A stretch of 24,734 nucleotides of DNA from positions 1 through 24,734 of the forward strand of contig JBOHIG010000355.1 in NCBI GenBank assembly GCA_050725815.1. Reading direction: 5' to 3'. The stretch is from VAZQ01 sp050725815. Its GTDB lineage: Bacteria; Pseudomonadota; Alphaproteobacteria; Rhizobiales; Xanthobacteraceae. The position numbers were made by a program, and so were the translations under genes. Under the pieces are notes generated by a model. The model saw only the letters and a program-made list of their open reading frames with translations, was not told where the DNA came from and searched no databases. Below, one piece after another: positions 8,834-16,535 of the stretch (position 1 is the stretch's first letter; the number at the start of each line of letters is the position of its first letter).

Positions 8834-9832
8834 ATGATCGGAAAAGCCATGTCCACGATTTGCATCGCCGCGGCGCTCGGCGGGGTGGCACTCGTCACTC
8901 CCGCGCTTGCGCAGACCAAGGTCACGATCGTGACCTTCGCGGGCGCCACCAATCTTCCAGTCTGGGTCGCGCGCGAGCGCGGCTTCTTCGCCAAGGAGGG
9001 GCTCGACGTCACGCAGGAGATCACCCGCGGCTCCACGCCCGCGATGCGCGGCCTGATGCAGGGCAAGTACCAGTTCGGCTCCTCGGCGCTGGACAACACC
9101 ATCGCCATTGCCGAAGGGCAGGGCGATGTGAAGTTCGACAATTTCGATCTGGTCGCGATCCTCGGCGTTCACTCCGGCATGAACAAGATCGTCGGACGTC
9201 CTGAGATCAAGACGTTCCGCGACATCAAGGGCAAGGCGATCGCGAGCGACGCGCTCAACAGCGGCTATGGCCTCGTGCTCGTGAAGGTCCTGGCCTCGCA
9301 CGGGCTGGTCGCCAACAAGGACTACACCGCGGTCGCGGTCGGCAGCACGCCCAACCGCGTCATCGCGATGAGAGAAGGGAAAGCCGTCGCCGCGGTGATT
9401 TCGCCTCCGGTGCATTTCGGGCTGTTGAAGCAGGGCTACAATCTGCTCGCGGATGCGACCGAAGCGATCGGTGCCTATCAGGGGTCGGCGTTTGTCGTAC
9501 GCCGCTCCTGGGCGAAGGCGAACGAGAAGACCGTGCTGGCCTTCCTGCGCGCGCAGATCGCCGCCACCGACTACGTCTTCGCCAACAAGGCCGGCTCGCT
9601 CCAGGTCTTGCGGAAATACGTCAAGGGCGGCTCCGATGCGGACCTCGAAGCCACCTATACGGAGATGGTCACCTCGAAGGGCGGCCTCAACCGGCGCGGC
9701 GCGATGAACATGGAAGGCGTGAAGATGCTGCTCACGCTGCGCAACGAGCTCTCGGGCTCGCCCCGCAAGCTCAACGACGCCAACAAATACATCGATCTTT
9801 CCTACTACAAGAAGGCGGCCGCTGGAAAATAG
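8834..9832 (+). CDS. NMT1/SsuA-type ABC transporter substrate-binding protein
   Basis: 332 aa. A signal peptide (residues 1 to about 26, ending ALAQT) leads into the fold of nitrate/sulfonate/taurine-type periplasmic binding proteins: strand KVTIVTF, NLPVWVARERGFFAKEGLDV, GSTPAMRGLMQGKYQFG, and later FRDIKGKAIASD. It would capture a small organic ligand and deliver it to an ABC permease, but no permease or ATPase gene lies within the window on either side. ATG 8834 is preferred over 8816 because GGGAGG lies 6 nt before it. A possible promoter is TTCACA (8755-8760) with TAATCT (8777-8782); this is weak. A strong hairpin follows the stop, then a hydrolase gene on the same strand, so co-transcription is likely. 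Confidence 0.9.
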   Translation: MIGKAMSTICIAAALGGVALVTPALAQTKVTIVTFAGATNLPVWVARERGFFAKEGLDVTQEITRGSTPAMRGLMQGKYQFGSSALDNTIAIAEGQGDVKFDNFDLVAILGVHSGMNKIVGRPEIKTFRDIKGKAIASDALNSGYGLVLVKVLASHGLVANKDYTAVAVGSTPNRVIAMREGKAVAAVISPPVHFGLLKQGYNLLADATEAIGAYQGSAFVVRRSWAKANEKTVLAFLRAQIAATDYVFANKAGSLQVLRKYVKGGSDADLEATYTEMVTSKGGLNRRGAMNMEGVKMLLTLRNELSGSPRKLNDANKYIDLSYYKKAAAGK

Positions 9833-9860
9833 CGCGGCCGATCACAACACGTTCAATGCC

Positions 9861-9903
9861 ATCGCCGCCGCCCGGGGTCGCTCGGATACCGGGCGGCGGC
9901 GAT
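9861..9903 (+). promoter_or_regulatory. Strong intercistronic hairpin
   Basis: Perfect 15-bp inverted repeat (9861-9875 with 9889-9903), almost all G and C, around a 13-nt loop, between the binding-protein stop (9832) and the hydrolase start (9923). No T run follows, so it is not a standard terminator. Its place after a periplasmic binding-protein gene fits a 3'-end stabiliser or partial terminator that lets the binding protein be made in excess. Structure is seen; function is inferred. Confidence 0.7.
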
Positions 9904-9922
9904 TGAATCAGAAGGCCATGCG

Positions 9923-10807
9923 ATGACCGGTGATATCAAGGACTGCCTGCCGCCCGTTCGAGAGCCCCGCAAACCGAAGGTCGTGCTGCCGCGCGGCTCG
10001 GTCGACACGCACGTCCACGTTTTCGAGCCCGGCTACAAGCTCTCGCCCGACCGCGGCTACAATCCTCCCGATTCGACCCTGGCCGACCTCAAACATTTGC
10101 ACGCAACGCTTGGCGTCGACCGGGTCGTGTTCACGCAACCCTCCGTTTACGGAACCGACAACTCGGCGATCCTTGACGGCATGGCGGCGCTCAACGCGCA
10201 GACACCGAACCGCGCGCGCTCGGTGGTGGCGATCACCATGGACATTTCCGATGATGAATTGGCGCGGCTCGATGCGTCCGGCGTGCGCGGCGTGCGCCTG
10301 AACACCGACAATAAGGGCGGCATGCCCATCGGTTTCGATCAGATCGGCGAGCTCGAGGCGCGCATCAAACCGTTCGGCTGGCACATCGAGTGGCTGTTCC
10401 CGAGCAAGGGCATCATCGATCTGATGCCGGTGTTCGAGAAGCTGACAGTGCCGATATCGATCGGCCATTTCGCCTATCAGGCGGCGACTGCCGGGGTGCG
10501 CGCACCCGGTTTCCAGGCGCTGCTCGCGCTGATGCGCAAGGGCAATACCTGGATGAAGATTTCGGGCGCCAATCGCGTCAGCGAAACCGACCTGCCGCCC
10601 TATGACGACGTGAAGCCGCTGGCGCATGCGCTGATCGAGGCCGCCCCCGAGCGCATCATGTGGGGTACCGACTGGCCGCACCCCAACAAATACGTGGTCA
10701 ATCCCAATGACGGCGACCTCGTCGACGCCTTCGGCGACTGGGTGACCGACGATGCTATGCGTCGCAAGATCATGGTCGATACTCCGGCGGCGTTCTACCG
10801 GTTTTGA
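9923..10807 (+). CDS. Amidohydrolase-family TIM-barrel hydrolase, 2-pyrone-4,6-dicarboxylate lactonase type
   Basis: 294 aa, no signal peptide, cytoplasmic. The strand-1 HxH motif is His30-Val-His32 in SVDTHVHVFEP, and the strand-8 acid is Asp250 in GTDWPHPN; both are hallmarks of the amidohydrolase_2 family, whose characterised members hydrolyse lactones (LigI) or decarboxylate aromatic acids. The HVHVF and GTDWPH wording is closest in memory to the pyrone-dicarboxylate lactonase group, but the real substrate is not shown. AGAAGG about 8 nt upstream supports ATG 9923. It follows the binding-protein gene after a 90-bp gap containing the hairpin, which suggests it acts on the imported compound. 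It converges with the small secreted protein gene. Confidence 0.88.
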   Translation: MTGDIKDCLPPVREPRKPKVVLPRGSVDTHVHVFEPGYKLSPDRGYNPPDSTLADLKHLHATLGVDRVVFTQPSVYGTDNSAILDGMAALNAQTPNRARSVVAITMDISDDELARLDASGVRGVRLNTDNKGGMPIGFDQIGELEARIKPFGWHIEWLFPSKGIIDLMPVFEKLTVPISIGHFAYQAATAGVRAPGFQALLALMRKGNTWMKISGANRVSETDLPPYDDVKPLAHALIEAAPERIMWGTDWPHPNKYVVNPNDGDLVDAFGDWVTDDAMRRKIMVDTPAAFYRF

Positions 10808-10862
10808 CCCTTGCGGCGGTTGCTGATGGCAGCCCGGACGGAGATCAGTGGCAGCCTACCGG

Positions 10863-11099
10863 CTATTGGACTCTGCCCCCATTTGCGATGCAGCGATTGA
10901 TCGCGCTTTCGCGTTCACCCCGCCGCATCGATCCTGAAGGATTGTACTTGCGAATCAACGCCCGGCATTTTGCGCGCAGGCTGCTTGCTCCTCCGCTTGA
11001 CATTCCTTTCATGCCGCCGCCGGAACTCTCAGACGAAGCCGGATCGGCCAACCCCGAAATCGCCAGGCTCAGGAATCCAACCAGTATCAATTTTCGCAT
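10863..11099 (-). CDS. Small secreted protein with two cysteines
   Basis: 78 aa. A classic signal peptide (MRKLILVGFLSLAISGL, cleavage probably after ADPASS or nearby) precedes a roughly 55-residue mature part: a Ser/Gly/Met-rich linker and then a basic segment with two cysteines about 27 residues apart (AKCRALIRKY and NRCIANGG), which could form one disulfide in the periplasm. A purine-rich AAGGAAAGG lies just before ATG 11099, arguing that the gene is real despite overlapping open frames on the + strand. It lies 94 bp downstream of tctC on the same strand and may be read through from it. I do not recognise a named family. Confidence 0.68.
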   Translation of the reverse strand: MRKLILVGFLSLAISGLADPASSESSGGGMKGMSSGGASSLRAKCRALIRKYNPSGSMRRGERESAINRCIANGGRVQ

Positions 11100-11193
11100 G
11101 AGACCTTTCCTTCCGAGTGTCGCTCCCGCGCAGGAGAGGAGTTGAAAGACAATCGGGGCAATCGATCTTTATCTCAGCGTAACATCGCGGCTA

Positions 11194-12192
11194 CTACTTC
11201 TTCGGCTTCTTCAGCGCGTTCGCCAGCAGCGCGATCGTCTCCGGCGACTGGTTGAGGGCGTCCTTGATCATCCGCAGCACGTCGTCACCATAGGCCGGCT
11301 GGACCGGCAGGCCGAGCTTCGTCGTCCTGGCGCGGAACTCCTTGTCGTCCATCGCCTTGCTGAATGCGGTGCGCAGCGCCGCGAGGCGGTCGGCTGGAAT
11401 GCCCGGCGGTCCGGCGGTCAGCCGCGAGATGTCGCCTTGCGTCTGCACCAGCGCGATCAGCGCCTTGGCGCCCGGATCGCTGACCATGGTCGCGAGCTGC
11501 GGCACGTCGGTGCGGTCGCCGCCGATCTGGGCGATGTAGCGGGCATAGCCGTTCTTCACCACCGGGTCCCAGGTCGACCGGGCCGAGATCGAGCCGACGA
11601 TCTCGCCGCGCCGCATCGCCAGTTGATCGTCGTTGCCGTTGTAGCCGGTCAGGACCTTGACCGGCCACTTCAGGGCGGAGGTCAGCATCACCGTCTCGAC
11701 ATAGGCGGCGCTGCCGATGCCGGCGGCGGCGAAGTTCACCGGCTGCTTCGACGCGACCAGATCCCGATAGGTCTTGATCGGCGACTGCTGCGCGATCGCT
11801 ATGGCGCGCGCGTCGTTGGCGACCTTGCCGACCCACGACATCTTTTGCAGGTCGAAGCGCACGCCTTTGTGCTTGATCAACTGATTGTAGATGAGGCCGG
11901 TGTTGAAGGTGCCGATGGTCAGTCCGTCAGCCCGCGCCGCGTAGATGGCATTGGTGCCGATCATGTGCCCGGCGCCCGGCATATTGCGGACTACGACGGT
12001 GGAGCCGGGCAGGTGCTTCTGCATGTATTCCGCCACCAGCCGGCCGTAAGTGTCGTAGCCGCCGCCGGGCGAGGTCGCGACGATATAGGTGATGGTCTTG
12101 CCCTTGAAATAGTCCGCGCCGGCCTGACCGAGCGCTGGCGATGCGGCGAGGGCGGCTAGCGACACGGTTGCGGCAATCGTGGTGCGACGCAT
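11194..12192 (-). CDS. TctC/Bug-family periplasmic receptor, copy 1
   Basis: 332 aa with a signal peptide (residues 1-22, ASPALGQA). The mature protein has the Bug/TctC pattern: FKGKTITYIVATSPGGGYD at the ligand-cleft start, VRNMPGAG near 85, then TNAIYAARADGLTIG and LTAGPPGIP. These proteins capture carboxylates, often di- or tricarboxylates, for TctAB. It is very like the receptor at 12940 over its whole length (about 65% identical by eye, including the Lys-rich C-terminus), so the two are duplicates. GGAGGAA 4 nt before the ATG gives a strong start. A 747-bp geneless gap separates it from the tctABC genes, so it may have its own promoter. Confidence 0.92.
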   Translation of the reverse strand: MRRTTIAATVSLAALAASPALGQAGADYFKGKTITYIVATSPGGGYDTYGRLVAEYMQKHLPGSTVVVRNMPGAGHMIGTNAIYAARADGLTIGTFNTGLIYNQLIKHKGVRFDLQKMSWVGKVANDARAIAIAQQSPIKTYRDLVASKQPVNFAAAGIGSAAYVETVMLTSALKWPVKVLTGYNGNDDQLAMRRGEIVGSISARSTWDPVVKNGYARYIAQIGGDRTDVPQLATMVSDPGAKALIALVQTQGDISRLTAGPPGIPADRLAALRTAFSKAMDDKEFRARTTKLGLPVQPAYGDDVLRMIKDALNQSPETIALLANALKKPKK

Positions 12193-12313
12193 GGGCTTCC
12201 TCCGGGCGTGCTAATTTTTGATTGCCGGAATCCTAGCGCAGATTTTTGCCAATCCGAAGCGCAGCGCGATGTCGCAGTCCGCCGTTGCGGCAAAGATGTT
12301 TTCCTGCTTCCTC

Positions 12314-12346
12314 TTGACTTAATACCTATGATGATATACCTATAAC
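12314..12346. promoter_or_regulatory. AT-rich operator/promoter-like island with direct repeats
   Basis: In otherwise GC-rich DNA there is TTGACT (12314-12319) followed by ATACCTAT twice (12322-12329 and 12336-12343), a 14-bp period. On the + strand TATACC (15-bp spacer) or TATAAC (21-bp spacer) could be a -10 box, both off the ideal 17. It lies about 120-180 bp upstream of the tctC copy 1 start, so it may equally be an operator for that minus-strand gene. Confidence 0.35.
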
Positions 12347-12921
12347 GTTGCCTCGTCCACCGAGGGGCGCTTTCGCGAAGCGACGCCAAGGCGGGACGAA
12401 CCGAGGAGAAGGGACCGGAGATGCGGTCAGACCAAACCTTCCTCCCGGTGCCGGCGAAGCGGAAAGGCCCATCCGGCCTCCCGCCGACCCCGGCCGGCGC
12501 GGCCCCCGCGGGTTTTGGCAACGCTGGCCAGGACTCCCGGGCGGTTCCGGGGCTCCGCCCGACCAGCACTACGACCGGTCTGCGAGGAGCTCGCTGGACT
12601 GGGCCAGGGCGCCAATGCCCACGACCCAGGAAGCGCGGCCCGGAACTGGAGAGGACGGCGCGGTTCGCCCTCTCTCAAAATGCCGCAGGTGGAGCGCTGG
12701 AAGGCGAGCGCGTCGCGCCAGACGCGCCCCGCCGAAAGGCGGGACTCTACCAAGTGCGCCTCCCGGCGCTCCGCCCCCCTCACGGGGATCGATGGTGAAG
12801 CCCACGCCGCAAAAAGAAAATCGGGCGGGCTGTTTGACAAGCACAGATTTCAGAATGCGCGGCGGCGCAGGAATACGCACGCGCGTAGCAAGGTTGGCGA
12901 ATGGAAAACTCGAGGTCGTGT

Positions 12922-12939
12922 CGCGGGCTCCGCCCCGCG
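12922..12939 (-). terminator. Hairpin after tctC copy 2, possible weak terminator
   Basis: Six-bp stem CGCGGG/CCCGCG with a 6-nt loop, directly abutting the receptor stop codon at 12940. On the minus strand the nearest T run is about 13 nt beyond the stem, so this is not a standard Rho-independent terminator. It may stabilise the 3' end or attenuate transcription. Confidence 0.3.
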
Positions 12940-13947
12940 CTATTTCTTGCGCTTCTTCTGCAGCGCGGCGGCCAGCAGCTTGATCGTCTCCGGCTTCTGA
13001 TTGAGTGCCTCCTTAACCGCAGCCAGCACCTCATCACCGATCCCCGGATCGACCGGCCGTGCGAGCTTGGCGGCCTTCGCCTGCAAATCCTTGTCCGCGA
13101 GCGCCTTGCGGTAGGCCTCGCGCAGCGCATCGAGCTGCGGCTTCGGAATGCCGGGCGGGCCGGCGGTCAACCGTGCGATATCGCCCTGCGACTGCACCAG
13201 TGCGATCAGCGTCTTCGCATTAGCGTCGGTGACCAGGTCGCGAAGCTGCGGCACGTCGGTGTCGCGCCCGCCGATCTGGGCGATGAAGCGGCCGTAGCCG
13301 TTCTTCACGAACTGATCGAACGAGGAGCGCGACCCGAGCGTACCGGCGATCTCGCCGCGACGCATTGCCAGTTGGTCTTCGTTGCCGTTGTATCCGGTGA
13401 GGATCTTGACCGGCAGCTTGAGCGCGTTCGCCAGCATGGTGGTCTCGACATAGTTCGCGCTGCCGACGCCCGAGGTCGCGAAGTTGAGCGCAGTCTTGCT
13501 CGACTGCAATTCGGCGAAGGTCTTGATCGGCGACTGTTGCGCGATGACGAGCGCGCGCGGTTCCGTCGTGGCCTTGCCGATCCAGGACATCTTGGTGAGG
13601 TCGAATTTCATGCCGGGCAGGCCGACAAGCTGATTGTAGATCAGGCCGGTATTGAAGGTGCCGATGGTCAACCCGTCCGCCCGCGACGCGTAGATCGCAT
13701 TGGTGCCGACCAGATGGCCCGCGCCCGGCATGTTGCGGACGATGAAGGTCGAGCCGGGCAGATACTTCTGCATGTATTCGGCGACCAGCCGGCCGTAGAG
13801 GTCGTAGCCCCCACCGGCCGAGGTCGCGACGATGTAGGTGACGGTCTTGCCTTTGAAAAAGTCCGCGCCGCCCTGCGCCTGCGCCGGACCTGCTGCGGCG
13901 GCCAGACCGCCGGCCGCCAACCAAAGCCACTTTCCGAAACGGGACAT
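12940..13947 (-). CDS. tctC: TctC/Bug-family periplasmic receptor, copy 2
   Basis: 335 aa. Signal peptide about residues 1-26 (AAAAGPAQAQG), then the Bug/TctC fold: FFKGKTVTYIVATSAGGGYD, VRNMPGAG, TNAIYASRADGLTIG, YNGNEDQLAMRRGEI and LTAGPPGIP. It binds a carboxylate in the periplasm and docks on TctAB. The start is set by AGGAGA six nt before ATG 13947 and by the signal peptide; the frame stays open to 14046, but that extension has no signal and is not used. It follows tctB by 114 bp on the same strand, so this is the receptor most likely co-transcribed with the membrane components. It is closely related to the receptor at 11194. Confidence 0.93.
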   Translation of the reverse strand: MSRFGKWLWLAAGGLAAAAGPAQAQGGADFFKGKTVTYIVATSAGGGYDLYGRLVAEYMQKYLPGSTFIVRNMPGAGHLVGTNAIYASRADGLTIGTFNTGLIYNQLVGLPGMKFDLTKMSWIGKATTEPRALVIAQQSPIKTFAELQSSKTALNFATSGVGSANYVETTMLANALKLPVKILTGYNGNEDQLAMRRGEIAGTLGSRSSFDQFVKNGYGRFIAQIGGRDTDVPQLRDLVTDANAKTLIALVQSQGDIARLTAGPPGIPKPQLDALREAYRKALADKDLQAKAAKLARPVDPGIGDEVLAAVKEALNQKPETIKLLAAALQKKRKK

Positions 13948-13982
13948 CCTGTTCTCCTGACGGGTTCGGTAGACTTCGCGCA

Positions 13983-14003
13983 AGCCTTTGATATTGCAAG
14001 GCT
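13983..14003. promoter_or_regulatory. Inverted repeat in the tctB-tctC gap
   Basis: AGCCTT (13983-13988) and AAGGCT (13998-14003) form a 6-bp inverted repeat with a 9-nt AT-rich centre, 36 bp before the tctC copy 2 start. It could be an operator or a small mRNA hairpin raising receptor levels over TctAB. This rests only on symmetry and position. Confidence 0.3.
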
Positions 14004-14061
14004 CCAGCGCGCGCATGGAATTTACGTAGAGCAAGCCCCGGCGCAATGCAAGAAGCGCGCT

Positions 14062-14622
14062 TCAGCGACCGATCAGGTCGATGACATATTCGATCAGGAA
14101 GCCTGTATGCAGCGACACGCGCAATATCTTCTCGAACAAGAGATACATTGCGAGCGAGCCGGCGCCGCCAAAGATAAGCGCGTTGCGCCAGCTCGTGCCT
14201 GCCTGGAAGCGCAGGAACATCACCAAAAAGGTCGGCACCGATATCCGGAAGCCAAGCAAAAGGATCGCCGCGATGAAGCCAAGGAAATAGGCCCATACGA
14301 CGATCTCGCGACGCACGGTCTCGCGCGGGCTGTGCGTGCTTTCGGTGAACAAGACGTTCTCCGAAGGCATCTCGAACCGGCGGCCGGTGAAACGGGAGGC
14401 CTGGTCTTCCGCCTTCTCGATGTCGGTGCGATGGTCCACAAGTTCAACCCTGCGGCGCCGGTAGAAGTCGAGCCCGAGCTGGAGCAGGCACAGGCCGATG
14501 GCCGGAACGCCGGCCACGAACGTCATGAAGCGGGCGTCCGGCGGATAGGTCGTCGCGATGCCGACCATGACCACGAAGATGGCCAGCATCACGAAAGTCA
14601 TGGGGGCGGGAATGCTCTTCAT
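14062..14622 (-). CDS. tctB: TctB-type small membrane subunit of tripartite tricarboxylate transporter
   Basis: 186 aa with four predicted membrane segments: about residues 8-26 and 32-50, a charged cytoplasmic-looking loop of some 50 residues (RRRRVELVDHRTD onward), then about 107-138 and 148-166. This topology and its position identify the poorly conserved TctB subunit. ATG 14622 overlaps the tctA stop as ATGA (4-nt overlap), which implies translational coupling and explains the lack of a clear Shine-Dalgarno. The longer open frame reaching 15531 is a shadow of tctA. The protein is longer than many TctB proteins because of the hydrophilic loop. Confidence 0.9.
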   Translation of the reverse strand: MKSIPAPMTFVMLAIFVVMVGIATTYPPDARFMTFVAGVPAIGLCLLQLGLDFYRRRRVELVDHRTDIEKAEDQASRFTGRRFEMPSENVLFTESTHSPRETVRREIVVWAYFLGFIAAILLLGFRISVPTFLVMFLRFQAGTSWRNALIFGGAGSLAMYLLFEKILRVSLHTGFLIEYVIDLIGR

Positions 14623-16130
14623 GGCGCGACTGCCGGACGGGGCGCACGCGCCGGACGCGTGTTCTGATAGACCGCATAGCCGATCGTGGCCACGATGAGT
14701 CCGATCAGGATGAGCGAGAGCGGACGCGTGAAAAAGTGCAGACCCCAAAGATCGAGCGCCTTGTGCAGCGATTCCTCCGCGATCTTGCCCAGCACGATGC
14801 CGATCACGAACGGCGCGCGCGGCCAGTCGAAGCGCAGCAGCCCGTAGCCGATCACGCTTAGGATCACCAGGACCACGAGGTTCTGCCATTGGCCTTCGCT
14901 GACATAGGCGCCGACCACCGCCATCACGACGATGAAGGGCACCAACAGCGCGCCGTTGACGAAGGTCAGCAGCACCACCCAGCGCATGATGAACAGCAGG
15001 AACGTCACCGCGATCAGATTGCCGACCACCAGCGCCCAGATCAGCGTCCATACCAGATCGAGCCGGTCCGTGATCATGGTCGGTCCGGGCTGAATGCCAA
15101 GGATCAGGAATGCGCCCATCAGCACCGCCATGCCGGAGCTCGCCGGAATGCCGAAGAACAGCGTCGGCAGCAGTGCGCCACCCTCGCGCGCGTTGCTGCC
15201 CGTTTCCGGTGCGATCACGCCTTCGACCGCGCCCTTGCCGAAGCGCTCGGGGGTCTTCGAGGTCTGCACGGCGTGGCCGTAGCAGAACCAGGCAGCGGCG
15301 GACGAGCCCAGGCCGGGGATCATGCCCACGACGGCGCCGATGATCGAGGTACGCAGCGCCAGCCACCAATGGCGCGGGACCTCGAGCACGCCCTGGAAGA
15401 GCTGCTTGTAGGAGTATTTCGAGGTTGCGAGCGATACCGATGAGATCGACCCGCCCTTCACCGCAAGTGCGATCATTTCGGGGATCGCGAAGATCGCCAG
15501 CACCGCGGTGATCAGGCTCATTCCATCCCACAGGAACAGGAGGTCACCGGAGAAGCGCGGCGTGCCGGTGTAGGGGTCCATGCCGACGGTGGCGAGCATC
15601 ATGCCGAACAGGCCGACGACAAGGCCTTTGAAGATTTGCTCTCGGCCGGCGAGGAACGCGATGAAGGTGATGCCCAGCAGCGCGAGCAGGAAGAATTCGG
15701 CCGGGCTGAAGGCCATCACCACCGGTTCCAGGATCGGGATCATGACGGCGAACACGACCGCCCCGATGATGCCGCCGAGGCCGGAAGCCGCGACGCTCGC
15801 GCCCAACGCGCGCCCGGCCTCGCCGTTCTTGGCCATGGGGTAGCCGTCGATCGTGGTGGCGGCGTCATCGCCATCGCCGGGCACGCCGAACATGATGCTG
15901 GAAATCTGGCCGCTGGTGCCGTTCACCGCGTGCATGGTGAGCAGGAACACGGCGCCGGGGATCATCTCCATCCCGAACACGAAGGGGATCGCCAGCGCGA
16001 TCGAGAGCCGGCCGCCGATGCCCGGGGTCACCCCGACGATGAGCCCAATCAGCACCGCGACCAGCATCAGCCCCATCATGTGGGCTGAGGTCAGCATCGC
16101 GAACAGCGAGCTGAACATGATCTCGATCAT
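14619..16130 (-). CDS. tctA: TctA-type large membrane permease of tripartite tricarboxylate transporter
   Basis: 503 aa, the usual size for TctA, with about twelve hydrophobic segments. Family signatures are present twice, as expected from its internal repeat: GLIVGVTPGIGG near residue 27 and GAVVGMIPGLGSS in the second half. NGTSGQISSIMFGVPGDGDDAAT and ETGSNAREGGALLPTLFFGIP are the conserved ligand-path stretches. It moves carboxylates across the inner membrane using an ion gradient, fed by a TctC receptor. The start ATG 16130 (MIEIMFSSLF) has GGAACGG upstream; the open extension to 16220 is rejected because it is Arg/Gly-rich and non-membrane. It is the first gene of the minus-strand tctA-tctB-tctC unit, 323 bp from the tRNA. 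Confidence 0.95.
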   Translation of the reverse strand: MIEIMFSSLFAMLTSAHMMGLMLVAVLIGLIVGVTPGIGGRLSIALAIPFVFGMEMIPGAVFLLTMHAVNGTSGQISSIMFGVPGDGDDAATTIDGYPMAKNGEAGRALGASVAASGLGGIIGAVVFAVMIPILEPVVMAFSPAEFFLLALLGITFIAFLAGREQIFKGLVVGLFGMMLATVGMDPYTGTPRFSGDLLFLWDGMSLITAVLAIFAIPEMIALAVKGGSISSVSLATSKYSYKQLFQGVLEVPRHWWLALRTSIIGAVVGMIPGLGSSAAAWFCYGHAVQTSKTPERFGKGAVEGVIAPETGSNAREGGALLPTLFFGIPASSGMAVLMGAFLILGIQPGPTMITDRLDLVWTLIWALVVGNLIAVTFLLFIMRWVVLLTFVNGALLVPFIVVMAVVGAYVSEGQWQNLVVLVILSVIGYGLLRFDWPRAPFVIGIVLGKIAEESLHKALDLWGLHFFTRPLSLILIGLIVATIGYAVYQNTRPARAPRPAVAP

Positions 16131-16367
16131 GAAACCGTTCCGTTTCCCCGCGCCGCCGGCGACGCCGGGCGTGTCCGGGACTCGGGTCCGAGCACGCATC
16201 CCCCAAGCAATCTGTTGCAATGCCCGCCGGGCGGGTCAAGACCAGCCATCCGGCCACGGTTGCGAGAGGTGCGGGAGTTTCCCGGAAAACAGCCAAAAAA
16301 GCCACGTCTTCGCCCTTTCCATTGTGTGACGCGGTTGCTACATAAACGCCGCCGCAGGGCACCGAGA

Positions 16368-16387
16368 TATCGCGGGGTGGAGCAGCC
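16368..16387 (+). repeat. Duplicated 5' fragment of tRNA-fMet with 3 bp of leader
   Basis: Twenty bases here are identical to 16451-16470, that is, the TAT leader plus the first 17 nt of the initiator tRNA (acceptor strand and start of the D arm). The copies start 83 bp apart, and identity stops abruptly inside the D arm. The fragment cannot fold as a tRNA. A CGGCC-AAAA-GGCCG hairpin lies in the sequence between the two copies. Confidence 0.85.
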
Positions 16388-16453
16388 ATAGGCCGAGCGC
16401 AGGCGAGGCCATCGGCCAAAAGGCCGGGCTGGTCGACAACGCTGAAGGATTAT

Positions 16454-16531
<78 letters not shown>

Positions 16532-16535
16532 ACAT

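Larger units (their letters stand above)
12193..12939. other. 747-bp intergenic region, structured and GC-rich, no convincing gene
   Basis: Six frames stay partly open here only because of high GC. Their products are low-complexity (Pro/Arg/Gly/Ala), several overlap at equal length, and none has a domain, so I annotate no gene. Visible structure: an AT-rich island with an 8-bp direct repeat (12322-12343); CGGGCGG/CCGCCCG (12538-12561); CCCGCC-GAAA-GGCGGG (12728-12743), a GNRA-capped stem; and CGCGGG/CCCGCG (12922-12939) just after the receptor stop. The stretch from about 12350 onward could be a structured RNA, a degenerate repeat or decayed sequence. Confidence 0.6.

Noticed and set aside
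10804..11145. 113-aa + strand ORF overlapping the end of the amidohydrolase gene
   Set aside because: No ribosome site or domain; the minus-strand small secreted protein in the same DNA has a signal peptide and Shine-Dalgarno.
12855..12905. Possible degenerate tRNA (a frame reads GAGIRTR, as antisense T arms often do)
   Set aside because: The T-loop consensus is lost and no acceptor, D or anticodon arm can be built around it.
12348..12983. Several long ORFs on both strands between the two tctC genes
   Set aside because: Low-complexity Pro/Arg/Gly/Ala products, overlapping frames of similar length, no domain, and no consistent ribosome site; explained by high GC.
12901..14667. 588-aa + strand ORF
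   Set aside because: It is the antisense shadow of tctC copy 2 and tctB; composition is Asp/Arg/Ala-rich with no protein pattern.
14625..15531. N-terminal extension of tctB to give a 489-aa protein
   Set aside because: It lies wholly within tctA on the same strand in another frame; the ATGA overlap and membrane topology fix tctB at 14622.
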